From the IMG/VR virus record IMGVR_UViG_3300025138_010289, positions 1 to 51,794 of that record: a stretch of DNA of 51,794 bases; one strand, 5' to 3'. The notes under the pieces are model-generated. The model was not told where the DNA came from. It did not search any database and saw only the letters and a program-made list of their open reading frames with translations. Shown one piece after another: positions 23,222-32,260 of the stretch; within the stretch, counting starts at the first letter, position 1; each line of letters starts with the position of its first letter. The stretch is from a virus. Both the position numbers and the translations under genes were made by a program.

Positions 23222-23739
23222 ATAACTTTTCTTGGTCTTCCTCTTGTTTCTAATCGTTTGTGTCTTGCTCCAAACTTATCTTTACAGTAATGATAATAAT
23301 CCTCTAGCGTACCTCCAAATTCTTCTATTCCTTCTCTTACTTGTTTACGAGTCATTCTAATAGAAAGAGAAAATTCTTTATATATGCTATTGAGTTTTTC
23401 TTGTTCGTCTTTTTCAAAATCAGCCCATAAACGTTGTCTTCGGGCACCATGGATTGAAGTTTTTTCCTTATATTTAACTGAGTCAGGCCAGACCTCATTA
23501 TGAATTTCATCCATTTCCATTTCTGTATATTTTGCCTGCCAAAAATAATGGGAAAAATCAAAGTCCCCATTTTGAATTTTATCTAATAAATCTGAATTTT
23601 TATGAAGGGGTTTATTTGGTGAATCAAATCGTCTCCACCATCTAAATTGGTTATAATTAAGTGGTTGTAATTTTGATATCTCTTGTGTAACGTGTTCTTT
23701 GTCTATGTTGAAAATGTATTGGGTTCTCAATTTATCCAT
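23218..23739 (-). CDS. Hypothetical protein with C-terminal AT-hook-like motif
   Basis: 173 aa, charged, helical, with many Trp/Tyr (QFRWWRRFDSPNK, YFWQAKYTEMEMDEIHNEVW). The C terminus ends ETRGRPRKVI, with the RGRP core of AT-hook minor-groove binders. The middle (LSIRMTRKQVREGIEEFGGT) resembles a small helix-turn-helix. Could be a DNA-binding regulator or a companion of the DNA-modifying enzyme just downstream (4-bp overlap). First gene of the dpdA-like/queC/thioredoxin/queD transcript, with a perfect promoter 4 nt upstream. Confidence 0.75.
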   Translation of the reverse strand: MDKLRTQYIFNIDKEHVTQEISKLQPLNYNQFRWWRRFDSPNKPLHKNSDLLDKIQNGDFDFSHYFWQAKYTEMEMDEIHNEVWPDSVKYKEKTSIHGARRQRLWADFEKDEQEKLNSIYKEFSLSIRMTRKQVREGIEEFGGTLEDYYHYCKDKFGARHKRLETRGRPRKVI

Positions 23740-23743
23740 GTAG

Positions 23744-23775
23744 TAAATATACGAACCCTTATTTAGGAAGCCAAA
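23744..23775 (-). promoter_or_regulatory. Predicted promoter for dpdA-like/que operon
   Basis: Minus strand: TTTGG (23775-23771), 19 nt ending GGTTCG, TATATTTA (23751-23744), then CTAC and the ATG at 23739. Exact consensus match; near-leaderless mRNA predicted. Confidence 0.75.
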
Positions 23776-23780
23776 TATTT

Positions 23781-24950
23781 TTAATAAAGAATTGTTAAAT
23801 CATCATCTTTATCGTTGTCTTTTTTAAGAGATTCAATTTGGGATTTTAAAGATTTTATTGAGTTAGGACCTACCCTTTTTGTTTTTGGTGTATTTGATAA
23901 ACGTTGTTTTAATTCTTTTAATTTTTGGTTAATAGAAGATTCAGTAGAAGAAGGAGGTGTTGGGGCTTTAACCCTCTCGGCTTTTCTCTCTTCCTGTTTT
24001 TCTTCTACTTCCTCTTCAAGAAAATCTTCAGTATCAGATATAGGGGAAGCTATAGCATCTTTAAATATTAAATCTGATTTTGTGTCTGTGGGTTTTTGTC
24101 TTATTTTTACAATCTCACCATATATATTTTGTTTTTTATTATTATTTAATCTTGCAAATGCAAAATTAGCAGCTATTACTAATGCTATAGCTAAAGGATC
24201 AAATACAAATATTATTGTTAATAAAAGATAATTTATAATTTTATCCATGGGTAAACCTGTTAATCCTGATAGATATTTAAGCGGCCCCAGTTCACTTGTA
24301 GAACCATCTCCTATTCTAGTTTCTACTATTTCAGTTTCATATTCAAATATTTTTTCATTTAAAACATCTACTTTAGCATTTATTTCTGTTTGTCTGATTA
24401 TAGCTTGGTCTAGTTGTTTTTCTAATGCTTTTCTAGTTCTACTCGATGTTGAAGTAATAATTTGGCCTGTTTCTTTATCTCTCCACTGTATTTTATTATT
24501 AGATAGTCCTTTCCTAAGTTCTGATACTGCTTCATTTATAGATGACTTTTCTCCAGTATAAACCTCTAATTGGTCCTTGATATTATCTCTTTTAGTTTCT
24601 ATTAATACTATGCGAGATTCTGCATTACCTTCTTTGTTTGCCGTCGTTTGGTATGCTGCCGATAGGAAGCCGTAAATACCCATTGAAGTTATTAGTATCA
24701 GCACAACACACGCCACTGATAAATAGGATTTTAATAAAAATGGTAAGGTTTTACGGTATTGATAAAGTAAAGATGCTATTACTAATTTAGCAACTTCTAA
24801 TGAAGCAGACATTACTATAACTGCAAAAGCTGCCCCAGCAAATAATTTTGATAATCCACTAATTGAATAAAAAGCAGCTGAAGCTGATACTGATAAAGCC
24901 GATAGAGCTATTAAGAACGGGAATGCTCTTTCTTGTATTTTTTTAAACAT
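23781..24950 (-). CDS. Polytopic membrane protein with periplasmic-type coiled coil
   Basis: 389 aa, not recognised. Three N-terminal transmembrane helices (about residues 10-30, 36-62, 72-97), a long coiled-coil region (about 100-215, with EKQLDQAIIRQTEINAKVDVLNEKIFEYETEI), a fourth helix (IINYLLLTIIFVFDPLAIALVIAANFAF) and a charged C-terminal tail rich in Glu, Lys and Pro. Located directly downstream of the holin-like and endolysin genes. A role in lysis timing or superinfection exclusion is possible but unsupported. Confidence 0.8.
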   Translation of the reverse strand: MFKKIQERAFPFLIALSALSVSASAAFYSISGLSKLFAGAAFAVIVMSASLEVAKLVIASLLYQYRKTLPFLLKSYLSVACVVLILITSMGIYGFLSAAYQTTANKEGNAESRIVLIETKRDNIKDQLEVYTGEKSSINEAVSELRKGLSNNKIQWRDKETGQIITSTSSRTRKALEKQLDQAIIRQTEINAKVDVLNEKIFEYETEIVETRIGDGSTSELGPLKYLSGLTGLPMDKIINYLLLTIIFVFDPLAIALVIAANFAFARLNNNKKQNIYGEIVKIRQKPTDTKSDLIFKDAIASPISDTEDFLEEEVEEKQEERKAERVKAPTPPSSTESSINQKLKELKQRLSNTPKTKRVGPNSIKSLKSQIESLKKDNDKDDDLTILY

Positions 24951-24960
24951 AATATAAAAT

Positions 24961-25374
24961 TTAATTTCTTAAACCCTTATGCTTATCTATTTTGTCTAAT
25001 ATTTTATTTAAAAGATCCATTTTTATAAATCCAGCCATAGAAGCATTTTTAAGGGCGCTAATAATTTGAAACAGCAGGAAAGGTACAACCACAGTTTCAC
25101 TAAGCCAAGCTGTCCCTGCAAATGACTTTTCTACGGTTAATATTACTCCTAGAAGAACCCACCATATTACTACAGTTCTTAAAACGCTTAAAGCCTTATA
25201 TGTTTTAAATCCTTCTCTTTTAATTCCAGCCATTATACCAAAAACACCATCTAGTAGAACTACACAGGCAATTGATAAAAACTGATCGGCATTATCTAAA
25301 GTTAAATCTAAAAAATAAGAACCTATAAAAGAAAGTACTGCAGATGTTGATAGAATTATCGTAGAGGTTTTCAT
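24961..25374 (-). CDS. Putative holin
   Basis: 137 aa with 3-4 hydrophobic segments. The segment SIACVVLLDGVFGIMAGIKREGFKTYKALSVLRTVVIWW has the D-x3-G-x-(K/R)-x6-S/T-x-K-x3-R pattern of the Phage_holin_4 (Cph1/toxin-secretion holin) family, and the C terminus is basic (DKIDKHKGLRN). Such holins form membrane lesions that release endolysin. Located 5 bp after the endolysin gene, the expected partner. Confidence 0.75.
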   Translation of the reverse strand: MKTSTIILSTSAVLSFIGSYFLDLTLDNADQFLSIACVVLLDGVFGIMAGIKREGFKTYKALSVLRTVVIWWVLLGVILTVEKSFAGTAWLSETVVVPFLLFQIISALKNASMAGFIKMDLLNKILDKIDKHKGLRN

Positions 25375-25379
25375 ATTTA

Positions 25380-26327
25380 TTAAAGATTTTTTAACATATT
25401 AACAAGTTCTTCTTGAGGAAAGCAATCAAATTTATCTTTTCTTACTGATGTATGTGACCATAACCCAAATTGTTTTGCATTATATGCGTCTTCATTAAAC
25501 TCAAATGCTTCTTTTGGGTGAACTCCTTCTTTTAACATTTTAGGAATACCATTTTCTAGGTCCATCTTTGGGTAAATGTCTTTTAAATGTAAAATAAGCA
25601 ATCTTAAACTTTCTATTTGCTTATCTGAGTAAGCATGCCAGTATTGGTGACCTCTAAATTTATATCCTAAATCACAAACATATTCTGGTTGGACTTCGGT
25701 ATTAACATAAGTGTAGTATTTATCTCCTTTTTTAGTTAAATATCCAAAATTGTTTAATTCTACACCTCCCGAAAATTTTGAAATAGCAAATCCACCTACT
25801 TTACCTAAATGCCATCCTAAATAATTATTTGGAAAACATTCAACTACTACACCATTATTAGGTGCATCTTTTCCTTTTACATTAGTACCACCAATACAAT
25901 ATTGTGTAGCTACTCTACCTCTTGTATCTCGGTTCCAACTATTAATAGTGTTATAGGGATTATCCCAACCAGCTGTGTGATGAATAAAAAATCCTAATGG
26001 TTCTATTTTACCATAGTCTCTTACAAATTCATCTCCATCTAAATAAGCTCTATCTATTTCTAAACCACCTTTAGTTGTATATTTACCTAAACGTTCTAGT
26101 TTATCATCTTTATCAATTGCAGCATCCCATCTTGATTCATCAGTATCTAAACCTAGCATTTCCCAAGTTCCTCTGCCTACTAAACCATCAACGGTTAATC
26201 CATTTTCCCTTTGAAATTCTTTTACTGCTGTTTCTGTACCAGAGCCAAATATACCATCAGCTGTTAGTCCTAAAGCTTCTTGCAAGTCTTTAACATCTGG
26301 GCCTTTAGATCCTTTTTTTAATAGCAT
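25380..26327 (-). CDS. Endolysin: peptidoglycan-binding domain plus amidase
   Basis: 315 aa. Residues 1-60 are a PG_binding_1 domain (GSKGPDVKDLQEALGLTADGIFGSGT, VDGLVGRGTWEMLG). Residues about 110-315 are an N-acetylmuramoyl-L-alanine amidase (amidase_2/PGRP) with zinc-site elements FIHHTAG, then VATQYCIGG and a C-terminal WSHTSVRKDKFDCFPQEEL. It cleaves the bond between MurNAc and the stem peptide. No signal peptide, so a holin is needed. Its C-terminal domain is paralogous to that of the tail hub protein (36967-40368), see findings. Confidence 0.92.
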   Translation of the reverse strand: MLLKKGSKGPDVKDLQEALGLTADGIFGSGTETAVKEFQRENGLTVDGLVGRGTWEMLGLDTDESRWDAAIDKDDKLERLGKYTTKGGLEIDRAYLDGDEFVRDYGKIEPLGFFIHHTAGWDNPYNTINSWNRDTRGRVATQYCIGGTNVKGKDAPNNGVVVECFPNNYLGWHLGKVGGFAISKFSGGVELNNFGYLTKKGDKYYTYVNTEVQPEYVCDLGYKFRGHQYWHAYSDKQIESLRLLILHLKDIYPKMDLENGIPKMLKEGVHPKEAFEFNEDAYNAKQFGLWSHTSVRKDKFDCFPQEELVNMLKNL

Positions 26328-26332
26328 TTTTA

Positions 26333-26623
26333 TTATTTTTCTTTTCCATCTCCATCAAAATATTTGTTTTTTGTTGTCTCGGATGCTGTCTGGATGCTGC
26401 TTTTTGCAGAGTTAAAATTACTTAGCATAGTACTGTCATTAAAACCATTATCAGATATTCTTTGAATTAATCTATTTATTTCTTCAACTTGAAGTTCTGT
26501 TTCTTGTTTTATTCTTAACTTTATAGCAGATTTAACACTTGTTATATTATCTGATGGCTTTTCTATTTTTGATAAGTTTGTAAGTATCTCTTCGGCTTGT
26601 GCTAGATTTAATTCTACTATCAT
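26333..26623 (-). CDS. Small coiled-coil hypothetical protein
   Basis: 96 aa. Helical throughout (LAQAEEILTNLSKIEKPSDN, KLRIKQETELQVEEINRLIQRI), with no cysteine or membrane segment. Lies 5 bp upstream of the endolysin gene within the lysis region. Not recognised. Confidence 0.72.
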   Translation of the reverse strand: MIVELNLAQAEEILTNLSKIEKPSDNITSVKSAIKLRIKQETELQVEEINRLIQRISDNGFNDSTMLSNFNSAKSSIQTASETTKNKYFDGDGKEK

Positions 26624-26632
26624 AATTTGTTT

Positions 26633-26890
26633 TTATTTTTGACTAAAAATTTTACCTGCTTCAGCTATACCAAAACTACCTAATGTTATTATAACAAAAG
26701 AGTTATAGATATATTCTTGTACATGAAGTTCCTCTCCATATATTCCTGTTATAATATCTACTAAAGCAAATATTACCATCATAGCGAATGCAGCAAATCC
26801 AACAACATTTTTTTCATTAATATCGTTGTCATCTTTAAACATATCTCTAAAAGCCATAAGTTTTTGTTTTATATAATTTATAATTTTCAT
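26633..26890 (-). CDS. Small two-span membrane protein, holin-like candidate
   Basis: 85 aa. A basic amphipathic start (MKIINYIKQKLMAFRDMFKDD) is followed by two hydrophobic spans (NVVGFAAFAMMVIFALVDIITGI and YIYNSFVIITLGSFGIAEAG). Size and topology fit class II holins or a holin antagonist, and it is upstream of the endolysin. The 137-aa protein is the stronger holin candidate. Confidence 0.6.
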   Translation of the reverse strand: MKIINYIKQKLMAFRDMFKDDNDINEKNVVGFAAFAMMVIFALVDIITGIYGEELHVQEYIYNSFVIITLGSFGIAEAGKIFSQK

Positions 26891-26931
26891 AAAACTTTAT
26901 TTTTTTTAATAACTATTAACTTAAAAATTAA

Positions 26932-27129
26932 TTATTTTTTCTTAGGTCTGCCTCTTCGTTTTTTACCTTTAGCAGCATCTATAACATCTTCAGCTTGATC
27001 AACAAGTTCAGATACAGAATCTTTAACGTCTTGAAATTCTTCTTTTATTCTATACACTCTTTCTTTTATTTTTTCATCAAGAGTAGTTTTTCCTAGTAAC
27101 CAGTTCCAAAATCTTTTTAAGTACTTCAT
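26932..27129 (-). CDS. Small basic protein with AT-hook-like tail
   Basis: 65 aa. An amphipathic helix with three Trp (KRFWNWLLGKTTLDEKIKERV), an acidic middle (EFQDVKDSVSELVDQAEDVID) and a strongly basic C terminus GKKRRGRPKKK containing the RGRP AT-hook core. Possibly a nucleoid- or DNA-associated phage protein. Upstream gap of 33 nt before NrdA has no clear terminator. Confidence 0.65.
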   Translation of the reverse strand: MKYLKRFWNWLLGKTTLDEKIKERVYRIKEEFQDVKDSVSELVDQAEDVIDAAKGKKRRGRPKKK

Positions 27130-27162
27130 TAATGTATTTTGGTATACATATGTGTAACTTTA

Positions 27163-28872
27163 CTACCCTTCACAAGAAATACAATCTGCTACACGGGATC
27201 CTAAATCTCCTTTAATAACTGAGTCAGTTCGTAAATAGTATAGTGTTTTGATGCCTAATTTCCATGCCTCTAAGTGTACTTGATTTATCCACTTTGGAGA
27301 ATCTGTTGGATCAAAACATAAATTTAATGATTGGGTTTGATCTATATATTTTTGTCTAATAGCTGCTTGTTGAATTAAACCTAATTGATTTACTTCTGAA
27401 AATGTTAAAAATACTTCTTTATCAGATTCGCTTAGTATATTATTTGATAGATTCTGTACTGAACCATTATCAACTAAAATTGAATCCCATACCTTTTCAG
27501 TATCATGATCATTTTCTTTTAGTTTTTTTACTAATTCTGGGTTTTTAACTATAAATGTACCTTTAGCTCCATTAAATGTATAAACATTTGCGGGTTGTGG
27601 TTCTATTCCTGCTGAACATCCCGATATTCTAGAATTAGATACTGTTGGTGCTACCGCCAATAAATGAGTATTTCTCATACCTGTTCCTTTACACCATAAA
27701 GGTTCTCCATATTCTTCTGCTAATTCACGAGATGCAGTTTCTGCTTTTAATTTTATTTGTGAAAATACCGTATGAGTCCAGGCAGTTGATGCAATAGAAT
27801 TAAATGGTAGATTTTTCTTTTGTAAAAACGTATGCCACCCCATTACACCTAAACCTAATGCTCTACCTTTTTTAGCATGTCTGTGGGTTCTAATCATTGA
27901 TTCTTTACCATTAGTTTTTTGAATAAATTCTTCCATTATACCATCAAGAAAATAAATAGCGGTTTCAACTACATCTGTATCTTTCCATTCATCGTATTTA
28001 GCTAAATTTAAACTTGATAAACAACATATAAAACTATGTTCTTCATCTGTATGTAATGTTATTTCAGAACAAATATTAGTCATTGACACATCTAAATTAT
28101 TCATTAAATAAGCCATTGGATTATCCTTATTAACATTATCTTTAAACATTATGTAAGGTTCTCCAGTTTCAACTCTTGATTTTAAAATTTGCATCCAAAG
28201 ATTCATTGATTCTGGATCTCTATCATTTAACCTTCTCATAAAGGCATCATCTACTACTATACATTGGTGTAAGTTTAAACATTGTCTATTGGGATCACCT
28301 TTTGGTCTTCTAATTTGAAGATATTCACCAATATCAGGGTGGTTAATATCTAAATTAACACTAGCCGCTCCTCTTCGTACACTTCCTTGGTTTGTAGCTA
28401 TTATAGTTGAATCATATATTTTAGCCCATGGAACTACTCCTTCTGATTTTCCATTTCCTTTAATAGTTGAACCTCTTTCTCTAATTCTTGATAATGAAAT
28501 ACCTACTCCACCACCTTGTGAAGTAAGTTTCATTAATTCTGCATTAGTTAGTCCAATTCCTCTAATTGAATCCGGGGTATCAACACCAAAACATGAAATT
28601 GGTAATCCTCTATCTGTGCCTGTGTTTGATAAAACAGGAGAAGCTAAACCAATCCAACCATTCCAGATGTATTTAAAAAACTTACTTTCTAAATCAGGTC
28701 TACCTAATCTTGTTGCTACAGAGTTTGCTACTCTACGATATGCCTTTTTAGGTGTTTCATTTGGCAATAAATAACCTTTTGAGATTGTAGATAAGGCTAC
28801 GTCATTCATCCATTCAGGGTAATCTTTACCCTTTTCCCATTTTGTTGTATCTGCTACTAAGTTATTATCCAT
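27163..28872 (-). CDS. nrdA: Class I ribonucleotide reductase, large subunit
   Basis: 569 aa, shorter than E. coli NrdA (761): it starts at the catalytic core without an ATP-cone. The core is intact: LSNTGTDRGLPISCFG (C94, substrate disulphide Cys), SQGGGVGISLSRIRERGS, the active-site Cys region FICCLSSLNLAKY, RTHRHAKKGRALGLGVMGW and the C-terminal redox pair CISC (C564, C567). It makes dNDPs from NDPs for phage replication. Loss of the ATP-cone implies relief from dATP inhibition, common in phage enzymes. 3 bp downstream of nrdB. Confidence 0.96.
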   Translation of the reverse strand: MDNNLVADTTKWEKGKDYPEWMNDVALSTISKGYLLPNETPKKAYRRVANSVATRLGRPDLESKFFKYIWNGWIGLASPVLSNTGTDRGLPISCFGVDTPDSIRGIGLTNAELMKLTSQGGGVGISLSRIRERGSTIKGNGKSEGVVPWAKIYDSTIIATNQGSVRRGAASVNLDINHPDIGEYLQIRRPKGDPNRQCLNLHQCIVVDDAFMRRLNDRDPESMNLWMQILKSRVETGEPYIMFKDNVNKDNPMAYLMNNLDVSMTNICSEITLHTDEEHSFICCLSSLNLAKYDEWKDTDVVETAIYFLDGIMEEFIQKTNGKESMIRTHRHAKKGRALGLGVMGWHTFLQKKNLPFNSIASTAWTHTVFSQIKLKAETASRELAEEYGEPLWCKGTGMRNTHLLAVAPTVSNSRISGCSAGIEPQPANVYTFNGAKGTFIVKNPELVKKLKENDHDTEKVWDSILVDNGSVQNLSNNILSESDKEVFLTFSEVNQLGLIQQAAIRQKYIDQTQSLNLCFDPTDSPKWINQVHLEAWKLGIKTLYYLRTDSVIKGDLGSRVADCISCEG

Positions 28873-28875
28873 AAT

Positions 28876-29862
28876 TTAAAAAATTGACGAGGCATCCCAC
28901 TCTAAATGTCCTTTACTATAATTTGTTACTCTGTTTGCAAAGAAATCTGTATGTTGTTTTCCTGCACTTAAAGCATCAAACCACTTCATATTACTTACTG
29001 CTGTTAGATCTACATCTCCTACTATAGGATTATACCCTAAATCTCCTAATTTTGTATTAACTCTATTTTTAATAAAATTAATTAAATCATATTTAGAACA
29101 TCCCTCTAAATCACCTAACTCGTATACTTTTTCTATAAAATCAATCTCTAATTGTAATGATAGTAAAGCTGCTTCATTTATTGCTGCTTCTAATTCTGGA
29201 GTGTTTAAATGGGGGTTTTCATCTATTAGTGTTTTAAATAACCAACATCCAGCTTCGGAGTGCATAGATTCATCTCTTATACTCCATTCTACTATTTGAC
29301 CTACTCCTTTAAGTTTATTTCTCATTTTAAATGAGAGCAAAATAGCAAATGATGAAAATAAATTTACTCCTTCTGTAAATGCTGAAAATATAGCTAATGA
29401 TTTGGCTCTTTCATGCCAATTTACTTCACCATTAAAACTATCTCTAACATTCATTAATGTTTCAATTTTAGCCATTGTAGTTTTATCTTCTAAAAATTCA
29501 CTAAAATCATCTAAACCTAATTCTTCATTAAGTAAAGAATAAGCTTCGGCATGTATAGTCTCCATAGCTCCAAAAGTAGTAGCCATTGCAATTATTTCAG
29601 GTTTTCGAAACCATTTTGTAACTAATCCTGTCCAATAATCATTAACAACTGTTTCAGTTTGAGCAAATCCTTTTAAAATAGAACCAATAATATTTTTTTC
29701 GGTTTTATTTAAATTCTGCTTCCAATCATTTATATCAGACATCATTGGCACTTCTGTGTGAATCCAATGTGCTTGGTGTTGTTTTAACCAATAATCTGCT
29801 GCTTGAGGGTATTCAAAGGGTTTGTATACTACCCTCTCTTGGGTTAGGTTTCTTTTTGTCAT
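28876..29862 (-). CDS. nrdB: Class I ribonucleotide reductase, small subunit
   Basis: 328 aa. Diiron and radical residues are intact: E70 region, METIHAEAY (E101, H104 and the tyrosyl-radical Tyr108, matching E. coli E115/H118/Y122), TEGVNLFSSF and RDESMHSEAG (E, H). Provides the radical for NrdA. The ferritin-like fold and length are normal for phage R2. The order nrdB then nrdA in transcription. Confidence 0.96.
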   Translation of the reverse strand: MTKRNLTQERVVYKPFEYPQAADYWLKQHQAHWIHTEVPMMSDINDWKQNLNKTEKNIIGSILKGFAQTETVVNDYWTGLVTKWFRKPEIIAMATTFGAMETIHAEAYSLLNEELGLDDFSEFLEDKTTMAKIETLMNVRDSFNGEVNWHERAKSLAIFSAFTEGVNLFSSFAILLSFKMRNKLKGVGQIVEWSIRDESMHSEAGCWLFKTLIDENPHLNTPELEAAINEAALLSLQLEIDFIEKVYELGDLEGCSKYDLINFIKNRVNTKLGDLGYNPIVGDVDLTAVSNMKWFDALSAGKQHTDFFANRVTNYSKGHLEWDASSIF

Positions 29863-29870
29863 TTTGTAGT

Positions 29871-31235
29871 TTATGAGTTTAAATTTAGTAATTTGCTTCT
29901 TAGTAATTGTTTATCCATATCAGAAAAATCTTTTTTAAGACTAGATCCATTATTTTGTGGTTCTTCTACTACATCATGAGGGTCATAATCATAAACTTTA
30001 AAATGACCTGTTGAGGTATCAGCTTTAACACTAAAAGTTATTCCATCCATTCCGTATCTATTTTTCATTATATGGAATCTACCGGTTCCATTAACTTTAT
30101 CTTCTTTTCTTCTAGAAAGGGATACACAAACATCTGTGATCATAAGTTTATCATAAGATCCAGCTGCTTTATCTCCTTCTACAATAGCATCATTAGCTCC
30201 AGCTCTGTTAACTTGAGAAACACTCCAAATTGGAATATCTAATTCTCGAGCGAGACCTTTTGTGCTAGTATAAATATCATCAATTTCACTCTTACGATCA
30301 ACTGTTCGCTTTTTTGTGCCAAGTAAGTCAACATAATCTATTATAATTAAATCAGGTTTAACTCCTGTGTCTGTAACTTTTTTGATATGTGATTCTACCG
30401 TAGAAACTGTTGCCTTTCCTGTTGGAAACTCTTTTATAATTAAATTGCCTGGAATTTTATCTACTATTCCTTCTATTTTTTCTCTATTTTTAGTAATATT
30501 ATCAACTGGGATATTGCTAAAGAAAGCATCATAACGTCTTCCTACATATTTTTCACCTAATTCTAAGGTATAGTGTAAAACATTATAACCTGCTCTTACT
30601 GCAGATCCACCTAATGCTACTAATGTCCAAGATTTACCACCTCCTGGATTACCAAATATAAGGCCAAAATCACCATTTCCAAGTCCACCTTGGAGTATAT
30701 CATTAATTTTTTCCCAAGGGGTTGCAATTGTTGTTCTATGGTCTTCCCTATATCTAGATTCAATGTCTTTTTTATATTCATGTCCTATGTTTTTATCCTG
30801 GCCTGCTTTTAATGCGTTGCCAATTAAGTTTTTTATGGAATCATAATCCCCCATTTTTAGCAAATCTACACTACCTAATAATGCCTTTTTAAGTTGTTGG
30901 TTTTTACAAAATGATGAGAATTCTTCTTGAATGTAATCAGAATCATCTTCATCTACTCTATATGCTAAACCTAATTCAGTTTTAATACCTAAACCTAATA
31001 CTTCATTTTCTATCTTTTGTAGTTCTATTTTAAGAACATCCATTGAGGGAGTAGTGTGATACTTATCGTAATATTTTAAGATTTCTGATATTATCCATTT
31101 ATGGGATTGGTTATCAAAATAATCCTCACTTAAAATATCATGGATATTTGTTAAAAAATCCTTATGATTTAATAATGAAGACAGTACTCTTACTTGAAAG
31201 TGAGGACCGTATTGGTTTAAAGTTTTTAATGTCAT
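29871..31235 (-). CDS. 41: Replicative DNA helicase, gp41/DnaB-like
   Basis: 454 aa. An N-terminal helical domain (residues 1-150) then the RecA-like motor: Walker A FGNPGGGKSW (GNPGGGKS 195-202), H1a VLHYTLELGEKYVGRR, Walker B KPDLIIIDYVDLLG, and WSVSQVNRAGA motif H3. Hexameric 5'-3' unwinding at the fork; T4 gp41 is 475 aa. It overlaps the RNase H gene by 4 bp. A promoter candidate lies inside the end of RNase H. Confidence 0.93.
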   Translation of the reverse strand: MTLKTLNQYGPHFQVRVLSSLLNHKDFLTNIHDILSEDYFDNQSHKWIISEILKYYDKYHTTPSMDVLKIELQKIENEVLGLGIKTELGLAYRVDEDDSDYIQEEFSSFCKNQQLKKALLGSVDLLKMGDYDSIKNLIGNALKAGQDKNIGHEYKKDIESRYREDHRTTIATPWEKINDILQGGLGNGDFGLIFGNPGGGKSWTLVALGGSAVRAGYNVLHYTLELGEKYVGRRYDAFFSNIPVDNITKNREKIEGIVDKIPGNLIIKEFPTGKATVSTVESHIKKVTDTGVKPDLIIIDYVDLLGTKKRTVDRKSEIDDIYTSTKGLARELDIPIWSVSQVNRAGANDAIVEGDKAAGSYDKLMITDVCVSLSRRKEDKVNGTGRFHIMKNRYGMDGITFSVKADTSTGHFKVYDYDPHDVVEEPQNNGSSLKKDFSDMDKQLLRSKLLNLNS

Positions 31236-32257
31236 ATAACTAATTTTGCGAAAACATCTTTTACCCAGAAATCTACATTTCTGATCATCCCTCCCAATTT
31301 ATCTTGGTGATACATTGCTACGAACTGTTCGGGAATATACGAAAGCTCTTTTGAATCGACAATCTCTTTTAAATATTCTTTATCTCTTTCATCGATCATT
31401 GGGTTAGATAAATCCATTACTTTATAATTTTTTTCTAACTCATTAACCATTTGAACTATACGAGCATATACTACATGCTCTTTAAATTTTGATTCTGATA
31501 TTTGGATTATATCTTTTAAAGTTAAATCACGTTCTTGTAATTCAGGAAATTTTTTATATAATCCTTTTTCTCCTAGTCCTTTAACTCCTTTAATTTTATC
31601 AGAATTATCTCCTAAAAGTGTTTTATGTAATATAAAATTTTCAGGGGACATATTATATTTGTCATAAACAGTTTGCCTAGTATAATATTCCTTTTCCATT
31701 GGTCTATATAAAAATACATTTTCACTTACTAACTGGATAAAATCTTTATCACTAGATACTATAAATGCTTTGTCTTTATCATTTTTAGGTAAAATTCTAC
31801 TTAAATGGGCAATAATATCATCAGCTTCAACTTTATCAATAGATATAGTTTTAACTGGTAAAGTTTTTAAATAATGAATAATTCTAACAATTTGGTCTAC
31901 CTTTGAATCATCTTCTTCATCATGATTATCGAATACCTCCCAATTTGTAATACGCTGTAGATCTCTACCTGATTTATATTCAGGTATTATATTTTTTCTG
32001 TTATTAGAAGAACCAACTCCATCAAATATTACATATACTTGGGTAGGTTCGATTCTTCTGATTTCAGCACCTAGTGACCTAAAAAATCCACCTAAACCTC
32101 CAATATGTACCCCATCAGGATTTACCATATTCATTACAGCAAAGTTTCTAAAAAATAAATTTAATCCATCTATTAATAAAAATCTTTCACCAGAAGCAGT
32201 CTCTTTTCCGTTCTCCTGAACATCGTCCAGGAGTTTTAATAATTCTTTTTGTTTCAT
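31232..32257 (-). CDS. rnh: RNase H-type 5'-3' exonuclease/flap nuclease
   Basis: 341 aa. FEN-family metal-site motifs: RFLLIDGLNLFFR (D30), YVIFDGVGSSNNRK, KVEADDIIAHL, FIVSSDKDFIQL and the helix-hairpin-helix LLGDNSDKIKGVKGLGEKG. T4 rnh removes RNA primers from lagging-strand fragments. Length is close to T4 RNase H (305 aa). Between UvsX-like and helicase genes, overlapping the helicase gene by 4 bp. Confidence 0.92.
   Translation of the reverse strand: MKQKELLKLLDDVQENGKETASGERFLLIDGLNLFFRNFAVMNMVNPDGVHIGGLGGFFRSLGAEIRRIEPTQVYVIFDGVGSSNNRKNIIPEYKSGRDLQRITNWEVFDNHDEEDDSKVDQIVRIIHYLKTLPVKTISIDKVEADDIIAHLSRILPKNDKDKAFIVSSDKDFIQLVSENVFLYRPMEKEYYTRQTVYDKYNMSPENFILHKTLLGDNSDKIKGVKGLGEKGLYKKFPELQERDLTLKDIIQISESKFKEHVVYARIVQMVNELEKNYKVMDLSNPMIDERDKEYLKEIVDSKELSYIPEQFVAMYHQDKLGGMIRNVDFWVKDVFAKLVI
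31332..31363 (-). promoter_or_regulatory. Possible internal promoter upstream of gp41
   Basis: Minus strand ATTGT-N19-TATATTCC with TTCG before the box, inside the 3' end of the RNase H gene, 97 nt before the helicase ATG. Coding overlap (SYIP residues) makes coincidence possible. Confidence 0.35.
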
Positions 32258-32260
32258 AAT

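Noticed and set aside
26891-26931. Terminator in the A/T-rich gap between two small genes.
   Set aside because: No stable GC-containing stem; only A/T runs that pair weakly.
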